A DNA stretch of 64,000 nt from Nocardioides sp. (lineage in GTDB: Bacteria > Actinomycetota > Actinomycetes > Propionibacteriales > Nocardioidaceae): the NCBI GenBank assembly GCA_037045645.1, contig JBAOIH010000004.1, positions 372,001 to 436,000 of the forward strand. Reading direction: 5' to 3'. Below, piece by piece: positions 10,460-23,270 of this stretch. The first letter of the stretch is position 1, and each line of letters begins with the position of its first letter. The translations under genes and the position numbers were made by a program. The notes under the pieces were generated by a model that was given only the letters and a program-made list of their open reading frames with translations, did no database searches and had not been told where the DNA came from.

Positions 10460-11203
10460 TCAGTGGCCGTGCTTGAACGCCGTACGCAGGTCCTTGTTCA
10501 GCTGGCTGATCACGTCGAGCGGGATCTCCTTGGGGCACGCCGCGGCACATTCGCCGATGTTGGTGCAGCCGCCGAAGCCCTCGTGGTCGTGCTGGGCGAC
10601 CATGTCGACCACGCGGGTGTCGCGCTCGGGCTGGCCCTGCGGCAACTCGCCCAGGTGGGTCACCTTGGCGCCCATGAACAGCGAGGCCGAGCCGTTGGGG
10701 CACGCGGCTACGCAGGCCCCGCAACCGATGCAGGTCGCCACGTTGAAGGCACGCATCGCCTTGTCGCGAGGCACCGCGTTCGCGTTGGCCTCCGGAGCCG
10801 AGCCGGTGTTGACCGACACGAAGCCACCCGACTGGATGATCCGGTCGAATGCCGACCGATCGACGCAGAGGTCCTTCAGCACCGGGAACGAGTCCGCACG
10901 CCACGGCTCGATGGTGATCTCGTCGCCGTCCTTGAACGAGCGCATGTGCAACTGGCAGGTCGTGGTGACCTCGGGGCCGTGCGCCTGACCGTTGATCATC
11001 AACCCGCACATGCCGCAGATGCCCTCGCGACAGTCGGAGTCGAACGCGACCGGCTCCTCGCCCTTGGCGTTGAGCTGCTCATTGAGCACGTCAAGCATCT
11101 CCAGGAACGACATGTCCTCGGAGATCTCGGTCAGCTCGTAGGTCTTCAGGCCGCCCTTGTCCTGCGGGCCGTCCTGGCGCCAGATGTTGAGCTTGAGCCT
11201 CAC
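10460..11203 (-). CDS. sdhB: Succinate dehydrogenase / fumarate reductase iron-sulphur subunit
   Basis: 247 residues; passes electrons from the flavoprotein to the membrane quinone site. The [2Fe-2S] ligands are in CREGICGMCGLMING, the [4Fe-4S] cluster in CIGCGACVAACPNG and the third cluster in CTNIGECAAACPKEI. Shape and order match the SdhB of the b558-cytochrome class used by actinobacteria. Last gene of the sdhCAB operon; separated from sdhA by 82 bp that hold two small inverted repeats (for example GACCGC-TGCGTC-GCGGTC). Confidence 0.95.
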   Translation of the reverse strand: MRLKLNIWRQDGPQDKGGLKTYELTEISEDMSFLEMLDVLNEQLNAKGEEPVAFDSDCREGICGMCGLMINGQAHGPEVTTTCQLHMRSFKDGDEITIEPWRADSFPVLKDLCVDRSAFDRIIQSGGFVSVNTGSAPEANANAVPRDKAMRAFNVATCIGCGACVAACPNGSASLFMGAKVTHLGELPQGQPERDTRVVDMVAQHDHEGFGGCTNIGECAAACPKEIPLDVISQLNKDLRTAFKHGH

Positions 11204-11285
11204 TGTGTATTCCTGTTCACTCGCAGTTCGACCGCTGCGTCGCGGTCAGAGGGCACGTACAGACCGAAGCGGTCTCTCGCTTCGC

Positions 11286-13334
<2,049 letters not shown>

Positions 13335-13346
13335 CGCTCTCGCTCC

Positions 13347-14069
13347 TTATTTCTTGATGACGCCGAAGAGGATGCCGAGGGGTACGAGCGCGAACCCGAT
13401 CGCCACGACACCGGCGAGGAACGCGGCAGCCAGCTTGGCCCGGGCGCGAGAAGCCGCGCTGCCCGTCAGGCCCAGCGTCTGCGCGGCGCTCCATACGCCG
13501 TGGTGCAGGTGCATGCCCAGCGCCGCCAGCGCGAGCAGATAGATCACCGTGACCCACCACATGCTCGGGTCGAACGAGTTGAGCAGCATCAGGAACGGTG
13601 AGTCCTTGATCTCGGCGCTGGAGTAGGACCCACCCAGCGTCGGCTTCACGATCGTGAAGTGGACCAGGTGCCACACGATGAAGAGCAGCAGCGCCACGCC
13701 ACCCCAGCGCATGGTGCGCGAGGAGAGCGTCGAGCCGAGGTTCTTCTTCACCGAGTACGACGTCGAGCGCGCCCGGCCGGCGCGTGCCCACAGCGTGAAC
13801 ACCGCGCGCAGGTGCGCCAGGATCGCCAGGATCAGCACGATCCGCACGATCCAGAGCAGCCCGCCGTACGGCAGCATCGGCTCGCCGAAGGTACGCAGGT
13901 GGTGGGCGTACTCGTCGTACGCCTCCTGCCCGGCGAACGCCTTGAGGTTGCCGTACATGTGGAGCAGGACATAGCCGATGAAGATCAGCCCGCTCACTGC
14001 CATCTGGATTTTGAGGAAGACCGTCGAGCGCGAGGCTCGGTTGTTCTTCACGAGTTGGGTGGTCGCCAC
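13347..14069 (-). CDS. sdhC: Succinate dehydrogenase cytochrome b558 subunit
   Basis: 240 residues with five membrane helices that anchor SdhAB and bind haem b and menaquinone. Conserved histidines appear as LLHMYGNLKAF, VWHLVHFTIV and MHLHHGVWSAAQTLG. The start is taken at GTG 14069, giving a short basic leader before the first helix; upstream in-frame residues are compositionally non-coding. First gene of sdhCAB and divergent from mutA with 155 bp between the starts, which should contain both promoters. Confidence 0.88.
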   Translation of the reverse strand: MATTQLVKNNRASRSTVFLKIQMAVSGLIFIGYVLLHMYGNLKAFAGQEAYDEYAHHLRTFGEPMLPYGGLLWIVRIVLILAILAHLRAVFTLWARAGRARSTSYSVKKNLGSTLSSRTMRWGGVALLLFIVWHLVHFTIVKPTLGGSYSSAEIKDSPFLMLLNSFDPSMWWVTVIYLLALAALGMHLHHGVWSAAQTLGLTGSAASRARAKLAAAFLAGVVAIGFALVPLGILFGVIKK

Positions 14070-14224
14070 CTCGGCAGGGTACCGCCGTGCACGGACGCCT
14101 GTCCGGCGGGGCGGTGTGACATTTCCGGACGGGTGTCCAGTTGACCCCGGCGGGGTGAGCCTGAGAGGAATCCCATAGCCGTGCGCATGGTCGATCCCGT
14201 ACGAGGCGGCATAGGCTCGCGCGC

Positions 14225-15931
14225 ATGAGCGACGCGCCAGACGCCGCCGGGTCGGATACGACCCCGGCGACACCTCCCGAGCCCGAGACGGTTCAGAGCC
14301 TTGCCCTGCAGGGCGCAGACGATGTGTCGAGTCGGGAGGCGTGGGAGCAGGCAGCGGCAGCCGTCTTGCGCAAGACCCGAGCGCTGAGCGACGACGACAC
14401 AGACGCCCACGTCTGGGACCGACTTACTCGCGCGACCCTCGACGGCATCGCGATCACGCCCCTGGGGACGCCGCACGACGTGGCCGAACTGGACCTCGAA
14501 CAGCGCCCGAGGCGGGTCGGTGGTTGGGACGTACGCACCCAGGTCGCCGACAACGCGACCGCGCTCGCCGACCTCGACACCGGCGCCAACTCCTTGTGGC
14601 TGAAGGTCGACGGGCAGACAGACTTCGCGGCATTGCTCGACGGCGTGTTCTTGGACCTCGCGCCGGTGACGCTGGAGGGCGACGTCGAGGCGGCGCGGGC
14701 CTTCTTGGCGTACGCCGCGGACCGCGAACTCCACCCCGCGACCAATCTCGGTTCGGGCGTCTCGCTGGCCCGCGAAGCCCAGCAGCACGCCATCCGCTCG
14801 GTCATCGTCGACGCAGACACGGTCCACGACCGGGGTGCCTCCGACGTCCAAGAACTCGCGTGGGCGCTCGCCCAGGGAGTGGAAGCGCTGCGCATCTATG
14901 CAGGTGCCGGGTTCGAGGCCGCCGAGGCCGCGCGGCAGATCGAGTTCCGACTCGTCGCGACCGACGAGCAGTTCCCGACCATCGCCAAGTTCCGTGCCGC
15001 CCGCCGGTTGTGGGCGCGGGTCCTCGAACTCTCCGGCGCGCCTGGTGTCGAGATGGCGATCCACGCGGTGACCAGCCGTCCGATGATGAGTGCGTACGAC
15101 CCGCACACCAACATGCTGCGCACCACCGTGGCCGCCTTCGCGGCAGGCGTCGGGGGAGCCGACGCGGTCACGGTGCTGCCATTCGACGAGCCGCTCGGCG
15201 CCCCGACCGACTTCTCGCGCCGGATCGCGCGCAACACCAGTGCGCTGCTCATCGACGAGTCGCACGTCGCGGCCGTGTCGGATCCGGCCGGGGGCGCGTA
15301 CGCCGTCGAACGACTGACGGCTGACCTCGCGCAGGCGGCATGGGATTTGTTCGTACGCCTCGACGACGAGGGCTTCTCGCTTCTCGACGACCTGATCGAG
15401 ACGGTCGCCACCGAGCGTGAGCGTCAGGTGGCGCTGCGGACACGGCCGATCACGGGGTTGAGCGAGTTCCCGCAATCGGCCGAGACCCGGCTGGAGCGCG
15501 AGCCCGTCGACACCACGCCCGTACGCCGCTGGGGTGCGGCCTTCGAAGCACTGCGCGACGACCCACGGGGCTCCGTCTGGCTGGCTCCGCTCGGCACCAT
15601 CGCCGCACACACCGCCCGGGCGACGTTCGCCGGCAACCTGTTCGCGGCCGGGGGCGTAGCCATAACCAATCCGGGCCCGTTGCTCGACGTCGAGGCCCTC
15701 GCCGCGGCGTACGACGGGAGTCCGGTCGTGTGCCTGGTCGGCGCTGACGCGGCGTACGCCGAATGGGGCGCGGACGCCATCGCGGCGCTGCGCAAGTCAG
15801 GCGCCAAGCACGTGATCCTCGCGGGCAAGCCGGGAGACCGGACCGTGGCCGCGGACCTGATCGACGACTCCTGCGCGATGGGCGTCGACGCCATCGCGTT
15901 CCTGACGCGCACCAGAGAGGCGAGCGCATGA
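14225..15931 (+). CDS. mutA: Methylmalonyl-CoA mutase small (beta) subunit
   Basis: 568 residues; partner of MutB in interconverting methylmalonyl-CoA and succinyl-CoA. It has the mutase barrel and a C-terminal cobalamin-type domain, but the cobalamin histidine motif DxHxxG is missing, as is normal for this non-catalytic subunit. Landmarks include DGIAITPLGTPHDVAELDL and VTSRPMMSAYDPHTNMLRTT. Starts at ATG 14225 and overlaps mutB by 4 bp (ATGA). Operon mutA-mutB-meaB. Confidence 0.92.
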   Translation: MSDAPDAAGSDTTPATPPEPETVQSLALQGADDVSSREAWEQAAAAVLRKTRALSDDDTDAHVWDRLTRATLDGIAITPLGTPHDVAELDLEQRPRRVGGWDVRTQVADNATALADLDTGANSLWLKVDGQTDFAALLDGVFLDLAPVTLEGDVEAARAFLAYAADRELHPATNLGSGVSLAREAQQHAIRSVIVDADTVHDRGASDVQELAWALAQGVEALRIYAGAGFEAAEAARQIEFRLVATDEQFPTIAKFRAARRLWARVLELSGAPGVEMAIHAVTSRPMMSAYDPHTNMLRTTVAAFAAGVGGADAVTVLPFDEPLGAPTDFSRRIARNTSALLIDESHVAAVSDPAGGAYAVERLTADLAQAAWDLFVRLDDEGFSLLDDLIETVATERERQVALRTRPITGLSEFPQSAETRLEREPVDTTPVRRWGAAFEALRDDPRGSVWLAPLGTIAAHTARATFAGNLFAAGGVAITNPGPLLDVEALAAAYDGSPVVCLVGADAAYAEWGADAIAALRKSGAKHVILAGKPGDRTVAADLIDDSCAMGVDAIAFLTRTREASA

Positions 15932-18229
15932 GCATTCCGGAGAGTTTCGCGGGGATCCCGCTGAGTGGTTTCGAGACGCCCGTTCCGGGCTCCTCAACCA
16001 CCGGTTCCCCGTCCCCGGTGGTTGAGGAGGGCGCAGCCCTTCTGGAAACCGCGGCCCCGTCCCCGGTGGTTGAGGAGGGCGCAGCCCGTCTCGAAACCGC
16101 GGCCCCGTCCCCGGTGGTTGAGGAGGGCGCAGCCCGTCTCGAAACCACGCCGTGGCTCAGCCCCGAGGGCATCGAGATCCTGCCGACGTACGGCCCCGAG
16201 CACCTCCAGGGCCTCGACGCGCTCGACACCTACCCGGGCATCGCCCCCTTCCTGCGCGGGCCCTACCCGACGATGTACACCACCCAGCCGTGGACGATCA
16301 GGCAGTACGCCGGGTTCTCCACCGCCGAGGAGTCCAACGCCTTCTACCGCCGCAACCTGGCGGCGGGCCAGAAGGGTCTCAGCGTCGCGTTCGACCTGGC
16401 GACCCACCGCGGCTACGACTCCGATCACCCGCGCGTACGCGGCGACGTCGGGATGGCCGGTGTCGCGATCGACTCGATCTACGACACCCGCACCCTCTTC
16501 GACGGCATCCCGCTGGACCAGATGTCGGTCAGCATGACCATGAACGGCGCCGTACTCCCGGTGATGGCGCTCTATATCGCTGCGGCCGAGGAGCAGGGCG
16601 TCAAGCCCGAGCAACTGGCCGGGACCATCCAGAACGACATCCTCAAGGAGTTCATGGTCCGCAACACCTACATCTATCCGCCGCGACCGAGCATGCGGAT
16701 CATCAGCGACATCTTCTCCTTCACCGCGTCCCACATGCCGCGCTTCAACTCGATCTCGATCTCCGGCTATCACATGCAGGAGGCGGGAGCGACCGCCGAC
16801 CTGGAACTCGCGTACACCCTGGCCGACGGCGTCGAATACATCCGCGCGGGACTCGACGCGGGTCTCGACATCGACGCGTTCGCGCCCCGGTTGAGCTTCT
16901 TCTGGGCGATCGGGATGAATTTCTTCATGGAGGTCGCCAAGCTGCAGGGCCGCCCGCGCGCTGTGGAGCCGCCTGGTCGACCAGTTCGACCCGAAGAACC
17001 CCAAGAGCCGAAGTCTGCGTACGCACTCCCAGACCAGCGGTTGGTCCCTCACCGCCCAGGACGTCTTCAACAACGTCGGACGCACCTGCATCGAGGCGAT
17101 GGCCGCGACCCAGGGCCACACCCAGAGCCTGCACACCAACGCGCTCGACGAGGCGATCGCGCTGCCGACCGACTTCAGCGCCCGCATCGCCCGCAACACC
17201 CAGTTGTTGCTGCAGCAGGAGTCGGGCACCACGCAGACGATCGACCCTTGGGCGGGCTCCTACTACGTCGAGCGCCTCACCCACGACCTCGCCGAACGCG
17301 CCTGGGCGCACATCACCGAGGCCGAGGAGGCCGGCGGGATGGCCAAAGCGATCGAGCAGGGCATCCCCAAGTTGCGCATCGAGGAGGCGGCGGCGCGTAC
17401 GCAGGCCCGTATCGACTCGGGCGCGCAGGCCGTGATCGGCGTCAACACCTATCGTCTGGCCGACGAGGACCCACTCGAAGTTCTCAAGGTCGACAACGAC
17501 GACGTCTATCGCCAGCAGATAGCCAAACTGGAGCGGCTGCGCGCCGAGCGCCACGACGACGACGTACGAGCCGCGCTCACCGCACTCACCAATGCTGCTG
17601 AGACCCAGACCAACGACCCGGATGCCAACCTGCTCAAACTGGCGGTCGACGCCGCCCGAGCCAAGGCTACGGTCGGCGAGATCTCCGAGGCGCTGGAAAA
17701 GCCGTGGGGTCGTCACCGCGCCGAGATCCGTACGATCAGCGGCGTGTATCGCCAAGAGGCCAGCAACGACGGTGGCGCCGACGCGGTCCAGCAGGTGCTC
17801 GACGCGACGGCTGCCTTCGAGGAGGAGGAAGGCCGGCGCCCGCGCATCCTGGTCGCGAAGATGGGACAAGACGGCCACGACCGCGGCCAGAAGGTGGTGG
17901 TCACCGCCTTCGCCGATCTCGGCTTCGACGTCGACGTAGGCCCGCTGTTCTCCACTCCCGAAGAGGTCGCCCAGCAGGCGGTCGACAACGACGTGCACAT
18001 CGTCGGGGTCTCGTCGTTGGCGGCAGGCCACCTGACGCTGCTGCCTGCTCTCAAGCGCGCACTGACGGATCTGGGCCGCGACGACATCATGATCGTGATC
18101 GGTGGCGTGATCCCGCCGGACGACGTGGAGACGCTGCGTCAGATGGGAGCCGCGTCGGTCTTCCTGCCCGGCACGGTGATCGCGGCCTCGGCGTTGGAGT
18201 TGCTCGAGAAGCTGCGCGCCGCAGCCTGA
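15928..18229 (+). CDS. mutB: Methylmalonyl-CoA mutase large (alpha) subunit, with repeat-filled N-terminus and apparent frameshift
   Basis: Adenosylcobalamin-dependent catalytic subunit, about 766 residues after repair. The barrel begins near PWLSPEGIEILPTYG and includes YPTMYTTQPWTIRQYAGFST; the cobalamin site DGHDRG is present near 17875 in the C-terminal domain. The frame breaks at 16942-16949: the text reads AAGCTGCAGGGCC where AAGCTGCGGGCC would give the conserved KLRAAR, so one extra A (16946) explains it, and length 2302 is 3n+1. Residues about 13-73 are an insertion made of four copies of a mobile-type palindromic repeat. Starts in ATGA overlap with mutA; ends in TGATG with meaB. Confidence 0.88.
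15965..16146. repeat. Four REP-like palindromic elements inside the mutB reading frame
   Basis: One copy at 15965-16004 reads GTGGTTTCGAGACG ... CTCCTCAACCACCGG. Three copies in reverse orientation, CCGGTGGTTGAGGAG ... GTCTCGAAACC, lie at 16015-16050, 16063-16098 and 16111-16146 with an exact 48-bp period. Each has a central GC-rich hairpin (GGGCGCAGCCC). Similar TCGAGAC/CTCAACCACC palindromes are common intergenic repeats in high-GC actinobacteria. Here they are translated as PSPVVEEGAARLETAA units, and every copy plus spacer is a multiple of three. Confidence 0.85.
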
Positions 18230-19227
18230 TGGCGCGCCAGGTCGACGTCGACGCCCTGGTCTCGGGCATCCGAGCCGGGGAGCGGGCTGCGATCGCGCGC
18301 GCGATCACTCTGGTCGAGTCGCGCAAGTCGCAGCATCGCCAACTCGCCCGAGAGTTGTTGACCGACCTGGCCCGGGACCCGGACCGGATGTCGATCCGGG
18401 TCGGGATCAGTGGTGTGCCGGGCGTCGGCAAGTCGACCTTCATCGAGGCTCTCGGCACGATGCTGACGTCGCAGGGTCACCAGGTCGGTGTGCTGGCCGT
18501 CGATCCGAGCAGCGTGCGTACGGGCGGGTCGGTCCTGGGCGACAAGACCCGGATGCCGGACCTCAGCGCCGACCCGAATGCGTACGTTCGGCCCAGTCCC
18601 AGTGCTGGCACTCTCGGCGGTGTCGCCCGTGCCACGGCGCAGGCGATGCAGGTGCTCGAAGCGGGCGGGTACGACGTGACGCTCGTGGAGACCGTGGGCG
18701 TAGGTCAGTCCGAGGTGACCGTGGCCGGGATGGTGGACACGTTCCTCTTCCTGACGCTCGCGCGCACCGGTGACCAACTGCAGGGCATCAAGAAGGGGAT
18801 CCTCGAGATCGCCGACGTGATCGCGGTCAACAAGGCAGACGGCGACCACCTCACCGGAGCGCGTGCGGCGGCGCGGGAACTCTCCGGCGCCTTGCGGATG
18901 GTGCACAAAGGCGCCCTGGGAGGGCAGATCGACACCTGGTCGCCGCCGGTTCTGACGTGCTCCGCACTCGAACGTGAAGGCATCGACGAGGTCTGGGCGC
19001 AGGTGCTCGCGCATCGCGACCACCTCGGCGCGAGCGGGCTGCGAGCCAAGCGCGCCCATCAGCAACTGGAGTTCGCCTGGGCACTCGTACGAGACGAACT
19101 CGACCAGCGGCTGCGCACCTCGGCGGGGGTCCTGGCGATCCGCGACAGCGTCCAGCGGGACCTGCTCGCGGGCGAGTTGCCCGCGACGGTCGCCGCGGAC
19201 CGCATCCTTGCCGCCTTTGACGAGTAA
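18229..19227 (+). CDS. meaB: Methylmalonyl-CoA mutase-associated GTPase
   Basis: G3E-family GTPase of 332 residues that loads and protects the cobalamin of the mutase. Walker A GVPGVGKST at about residues 64-72, the switch stretch DPSSVRTGGSVLGDKTRM, and the base-specificity motif NKAD are present. The ATG overlaps the mutB stop by one base, so production is coupled to the mutase. Length is normal for the family. Confidence 0.93.
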   Translation: MARQVDVDALVSGIRAGERAAIARAITLVESRKSQHRQLARELLTDLARDPDRMSIRVGISGVPGVGKSTFIEALGTMLTSQGHQVGVLAVDPSSVRTGGSVLGDKTRMPDLSADPNAYVRPSPSAGTLGGVARATAQAMQVLEAGGYDVTLVETVGVGQSEVTVAGMVDTFLFLTLARTGDQLQGIKKGILEIADVIAVNKADGDHLTGARAAARELSGALRMVHKGALGGQIDTWSPPVLTCSALEREGIDEVWAQVLAHRDHLGASGLRAKRAHQQLEFAWALVRDELDQRLRTSAGVLAIRDSVQRDLLAGELPATVAADRILAAFDE

Positions 19228-19239
19228 CCTCGTCTCGCT

Positions 19240-20451
19240 ATGGCTGCTCCATCCCTGACTCCCGACGACACCACTCGGCTCGTCGAATCCACCATCGCCG
19301 CACGCGCCGACGAATTGCGCGACATCCGGCGCGACCTCCACGCCAACCCCGAGCTCTCGTGGCACGAGGTGCGTACGACCGACATCGCACGCAAGCAGGT
19401 CGAGGCCGCCGGCTGGAACGTCCAGCAGGCAGGGGAGACCGGCTTCTTCGCAGACCTTGGCGATGCCGGACCCCGGGTCGCGCTGCGTGCCGACCTCGAC
19501 GCCCTGCCCGTCGAAGACACGACCGGTGACCCGTGGGCCAGTCGACAGGACCAGGTCGCGCACGCCTGCGGCCACGACGTCCACACCACCGCGCTGATCG
19601 GGGCGAGTTATGCGTTGGCCGCCGCGCACGAACAGGGCCGGTTGAAAGGACGCGTACGCCTGATCTTCCAGCCCGCCGAGGAGGTCATGCCCGGCGGCGC
19701 CCTGCAGATGATCGACAACGGTGCACTCGAGGACGTCGCGTCGATCTTCATGCTGCACTGCGACCCCAGCATCGACGTCGGCAAGGTCGGCCTGCGCGAG
19801 GGGCCGTTGACCGGGGCGGCCGATCGTCTGGAGGTGCGTCTCACCGGCGATGGTGGCCACACCTCGCGCCCGCACCTGACCCAGGACGTCATCTTCGCGC
19901 TCGGGAAGGTCATTTCCGAAGTGCCTGCCGTGCTGTCGCGTCGCTTCGACCCACGCGCGGGCGTCAGTGTGGTGTGGGGCTTCGTCGGCTCGGGGTCGGC
20001 GCACAACGTGATCCCGAGCGAGGGCCATGTCGGCGGCACCGTACGCATGCTGGACCATGTGGCCTGGGATCACTCCGAGAAGATCGTCCAGGCCACCGTC
20101 GCCGAACTCGTCGCGCCCTACGGCGTCCGCGCGACCGTCGACTACCGCCGTGGCGTGCCCCCGGTCGTCAACGAGCCACAGGCCACCGAACTACTGGGTA
20201 CTGCGGTGACCCGAGCCCTGGGCGCCGAGGCCAAAGTGGCGACCGCGCAGAGTCTGGGTGGCGAGGATTTCGCCTGGTATCTGGGTCAACGTCCGGGCGC
20301 GATGGCGCGCCTGGGCACGCGCACGCCGGGGGGGACGACCTACGACCTGCACCAGGGCAACCTGCGCATCGACGAGGGCGCGGTGGCGCTCGGGGCGCGG
20401 GTGCTGGCCGAGGCTGCGCTGGTCACGATCGCGACCAAAACCGAGACCTAA
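19240..20451 (+). CDS. M20-family amidohydrolase (aminoacylase/hippurate hydrolase-like)
   Basis: 403 residues. Metal ligands of the M20D group are visible: RADLDALPVED, HACGHDVHTTALIG, the general base PAEE, HTSRPHLTQD, and a histidine near the C-terminus (DLHQGN). Likely cleaves an N-acyl amino acid or related amide in the cytosol; substrate is not predictable. In Mycobacterium tuberculosis similar genes (amiA1, amiB1) sit next to purine nucleoside phosphorylase and pmmB genes, which matches this neighbourhood. It follows meaB by 12 bp. Confidence 0.85.
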   Translation: MAAPSLTPDDTTRLVESTIAARADELRDIRRDLHANPELSWHEVRTTDIARKQVEAAGWNVQQAGETGFFADLGDAGPRVALRADLDALPVEDTTGDPWASRQDQVAHACGHDVHTTALIGASYALAAAHEQGRLKGRVRLIFQPAEEVMPGGALQMIDNGALEDVASIFMLHCDPSIDVGKVGLREGPLTGAADRLEVRLTGDGGHTSRPHLTQDVIFALGKVISEVPAVLSRRFDPRAGVSVVWGFVGSGSAHNVIPSEGHVGGTVRMLDHVAWDHSEKIVQATVAELVAPYGVRATVDYRRGVPPVVNEPQATELLGTAVTRALGAEAKVATAQSLGGEDFAWYLGQRPGAMARLGTRTPGGTTYDLHQGNLRIDEGAVALGARVLAEAALVTIATKTET

Positions 20452-20547
20452 CAGTTACCTAACGCGGCGCCGGGTGGGAGTCGCGGCAGATTACAGTTTG
20501 GGCCGAAGTGCGCCGTCCGGCGCGAACCTCAATGATCAGGAGGTGCC

Positions 20548-21624
20548 GTGAAGAAGACGGCCCGTATCGCAGCGCTTACCTGTGCTGCTGCACTCACTCT
20601 CGCCGCCTGTGGCAGCAAGCCCGCAGAAGAAGAAGGCTCCGACGACCCCACCAACGCCGAGACCACCTCGACCACTGAGGAATCGCCTGCGGTCGACGAG
20701 ATCGACTTCAAGGCATGCATGGTCTCCGACTCCGGCGGCTTCGACGACAAGTCGTTCAACCAGACTTCCCACGACGGACTGAAGGCTGCCGCGGCCGACC
20801 TGGGTGTGCAGACCGGTGAGGTCGAGTCCCAGTCCGACTCGGAGTACGCCGACAACATCAAGGCGCTCGTGTCCGAGGGCTGCAACTCCATCACCACGGT
20901 CGGCTTCCTGCTCGGTGACGCCACGGAGGCCGCTGCGAAGAAGAACAAGAAGGTCAACTTCTCGATCGTCGACTTCGCCTACGAGAAGGCTCCCAAGAAC
21001 CTCAAGGGCCTGGTGTTCAACACCGCGGAGCCGTCGTTCCTGGCCGGCTATGTTGCCGCTGCCAAGTCGGAGTCCGGCACTGTCGGCACCTTCGGCGGCA
21101 TGAACATCCCGACGGTGACCTCGTTCATGACCGGCTTCAAGCAGGGTGTGGACTACTACAACTCCGAGGAGGGTGGCGAGGTCAAGGTCCTGGGCTGGAA
21201 CGGCAAGAAGGGCACCTTCACCGACGACTTCGAGGACAAGGCCAAGGGTCAGACCGTTGCTGAGCAGATGATCGCTCAGGGCGCTGACGTGATCTTCCCG
21301 GTCGCCGGTCCCGCCGGTCTCGGCGGTCTTCAGGCCGCCCAGGACGCCGACGTCAAGGGCATCTGGGTCGACACCGACGGCTGCAAGTCGGCCGCCGAAT
21401 ACTGCGACGTGCTCTTGACCTCGGTCATGAAGGGCATGGACGTTGCGGTCGAGGAGGCCATCAAGGAGGGTGTCGAGGGCACCTTCACCAACGAGCTCTA
21501 CGTGGGCACGCTGGAGAATGGTGGCGTGGGCCTGGCCCCGCTGAGCGACGACGCCGCCGACCTGCAGGACAAGATCGACGAGATCACCCAGAAGATCATC
21601 GACGGCGAGATCACGACCGGCTGA
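20548..21624 (+). CDS. BMP/PnrA-type nucleoside-binding lipoprotein
   Basis: Substrate-binding lipoprotein of 358 residues for the ABC importer encoded downstream. The signal peptide ends in the lipobox LAAC (cysteine about residue 21), followed by an acidic, threonine-rich tether. The family opening KACMVSDSGGFDDKSFNQ and the segment GTFGGMNIPTVTSFMTGF are clear. Purine or general nucleosides are the expected ligands because relatives bind them and the following genes are cdd and deoA. Start ATG 20548 has AGGAGG six bases upstream. A strong hairpin follows the gene. Confidence 0.9.
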   Translation: MKKTARIAALTCAAALTLAACGSKPAEEEGSDDPTNAETTSTTEESPAVDEIDFKACMVSDSGGFDDKSFNQTSHDGLKAAAADLGVQTGEVESQSDSEYADNIKALVSEGCNSITTVGFLLGDATEAAAKKNKKVNFSIVDFAYEKAPKNLKGLVFNTAEPSFLAGYVAAAKSESGTVGTFGGMNIPTVTSFMTGFKQGVDYYNSEEGGEVKVLGWNGKKGTFTDDFEDKAKGQTVAEQMIAQGADVIFPVAGPAGLGGLQAAQDADVKGIWVDTDGCKSAAEYCDVLLTSVMKGMDVAVEEAIKEGVEGTFTNELYVGTLENGGVGLAPLSDDAADLQDKIDEITQKIIDGEITTG

Positions 21625-21667
21625 TCGATCACCGACGGCCTCGCCGTCACTGCAATACCCCACAGTG

Positions 21668-21703
21668 AGCCGGGGTGGGAGACTCCCACCCCGGCTTCTG
21701 TTT
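21668..21703 (+). terminator. Strong hairpin after the binding-lipoprotein gene
   Basis: A perfect 13-bp stem (AGCCGGGGTGGGA at 21668-21680, TCCCACCCCGGCT at 21684-21696) with a 3-base loop is followed by TCTGTTT. This looks like an intrinsic terminator. It lies between the binding protein and its transporter ATPase, so it would let the lipoprotein be made in excess with partial read-through into the transporter genes. Confidence 0.75.
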
Positions 21704-21758
21704 CGATAGCGTCCGCTGTGACGCACACCTCATCACCTCGCGTCACCGGGAGGAACGA

Positions 21759-23266
<1,508 letters not shown>

Positions 23267-23270
<4 letters not shown>

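Noticed and set aside
14070..14224. Cobalamin riboswitch ahead of mutA
   Set aside because: The 155-bp divergent region with sdhC is too short and lacks a recognisable B12-box.
16942..16949. Programmed ribosomal frameshift in mutB
   Set aside because: No slippery heptamer or downstream structure is evident, and one extra A in CTGCAGGG fully explains the break; many other genes show the same +1 pattern.
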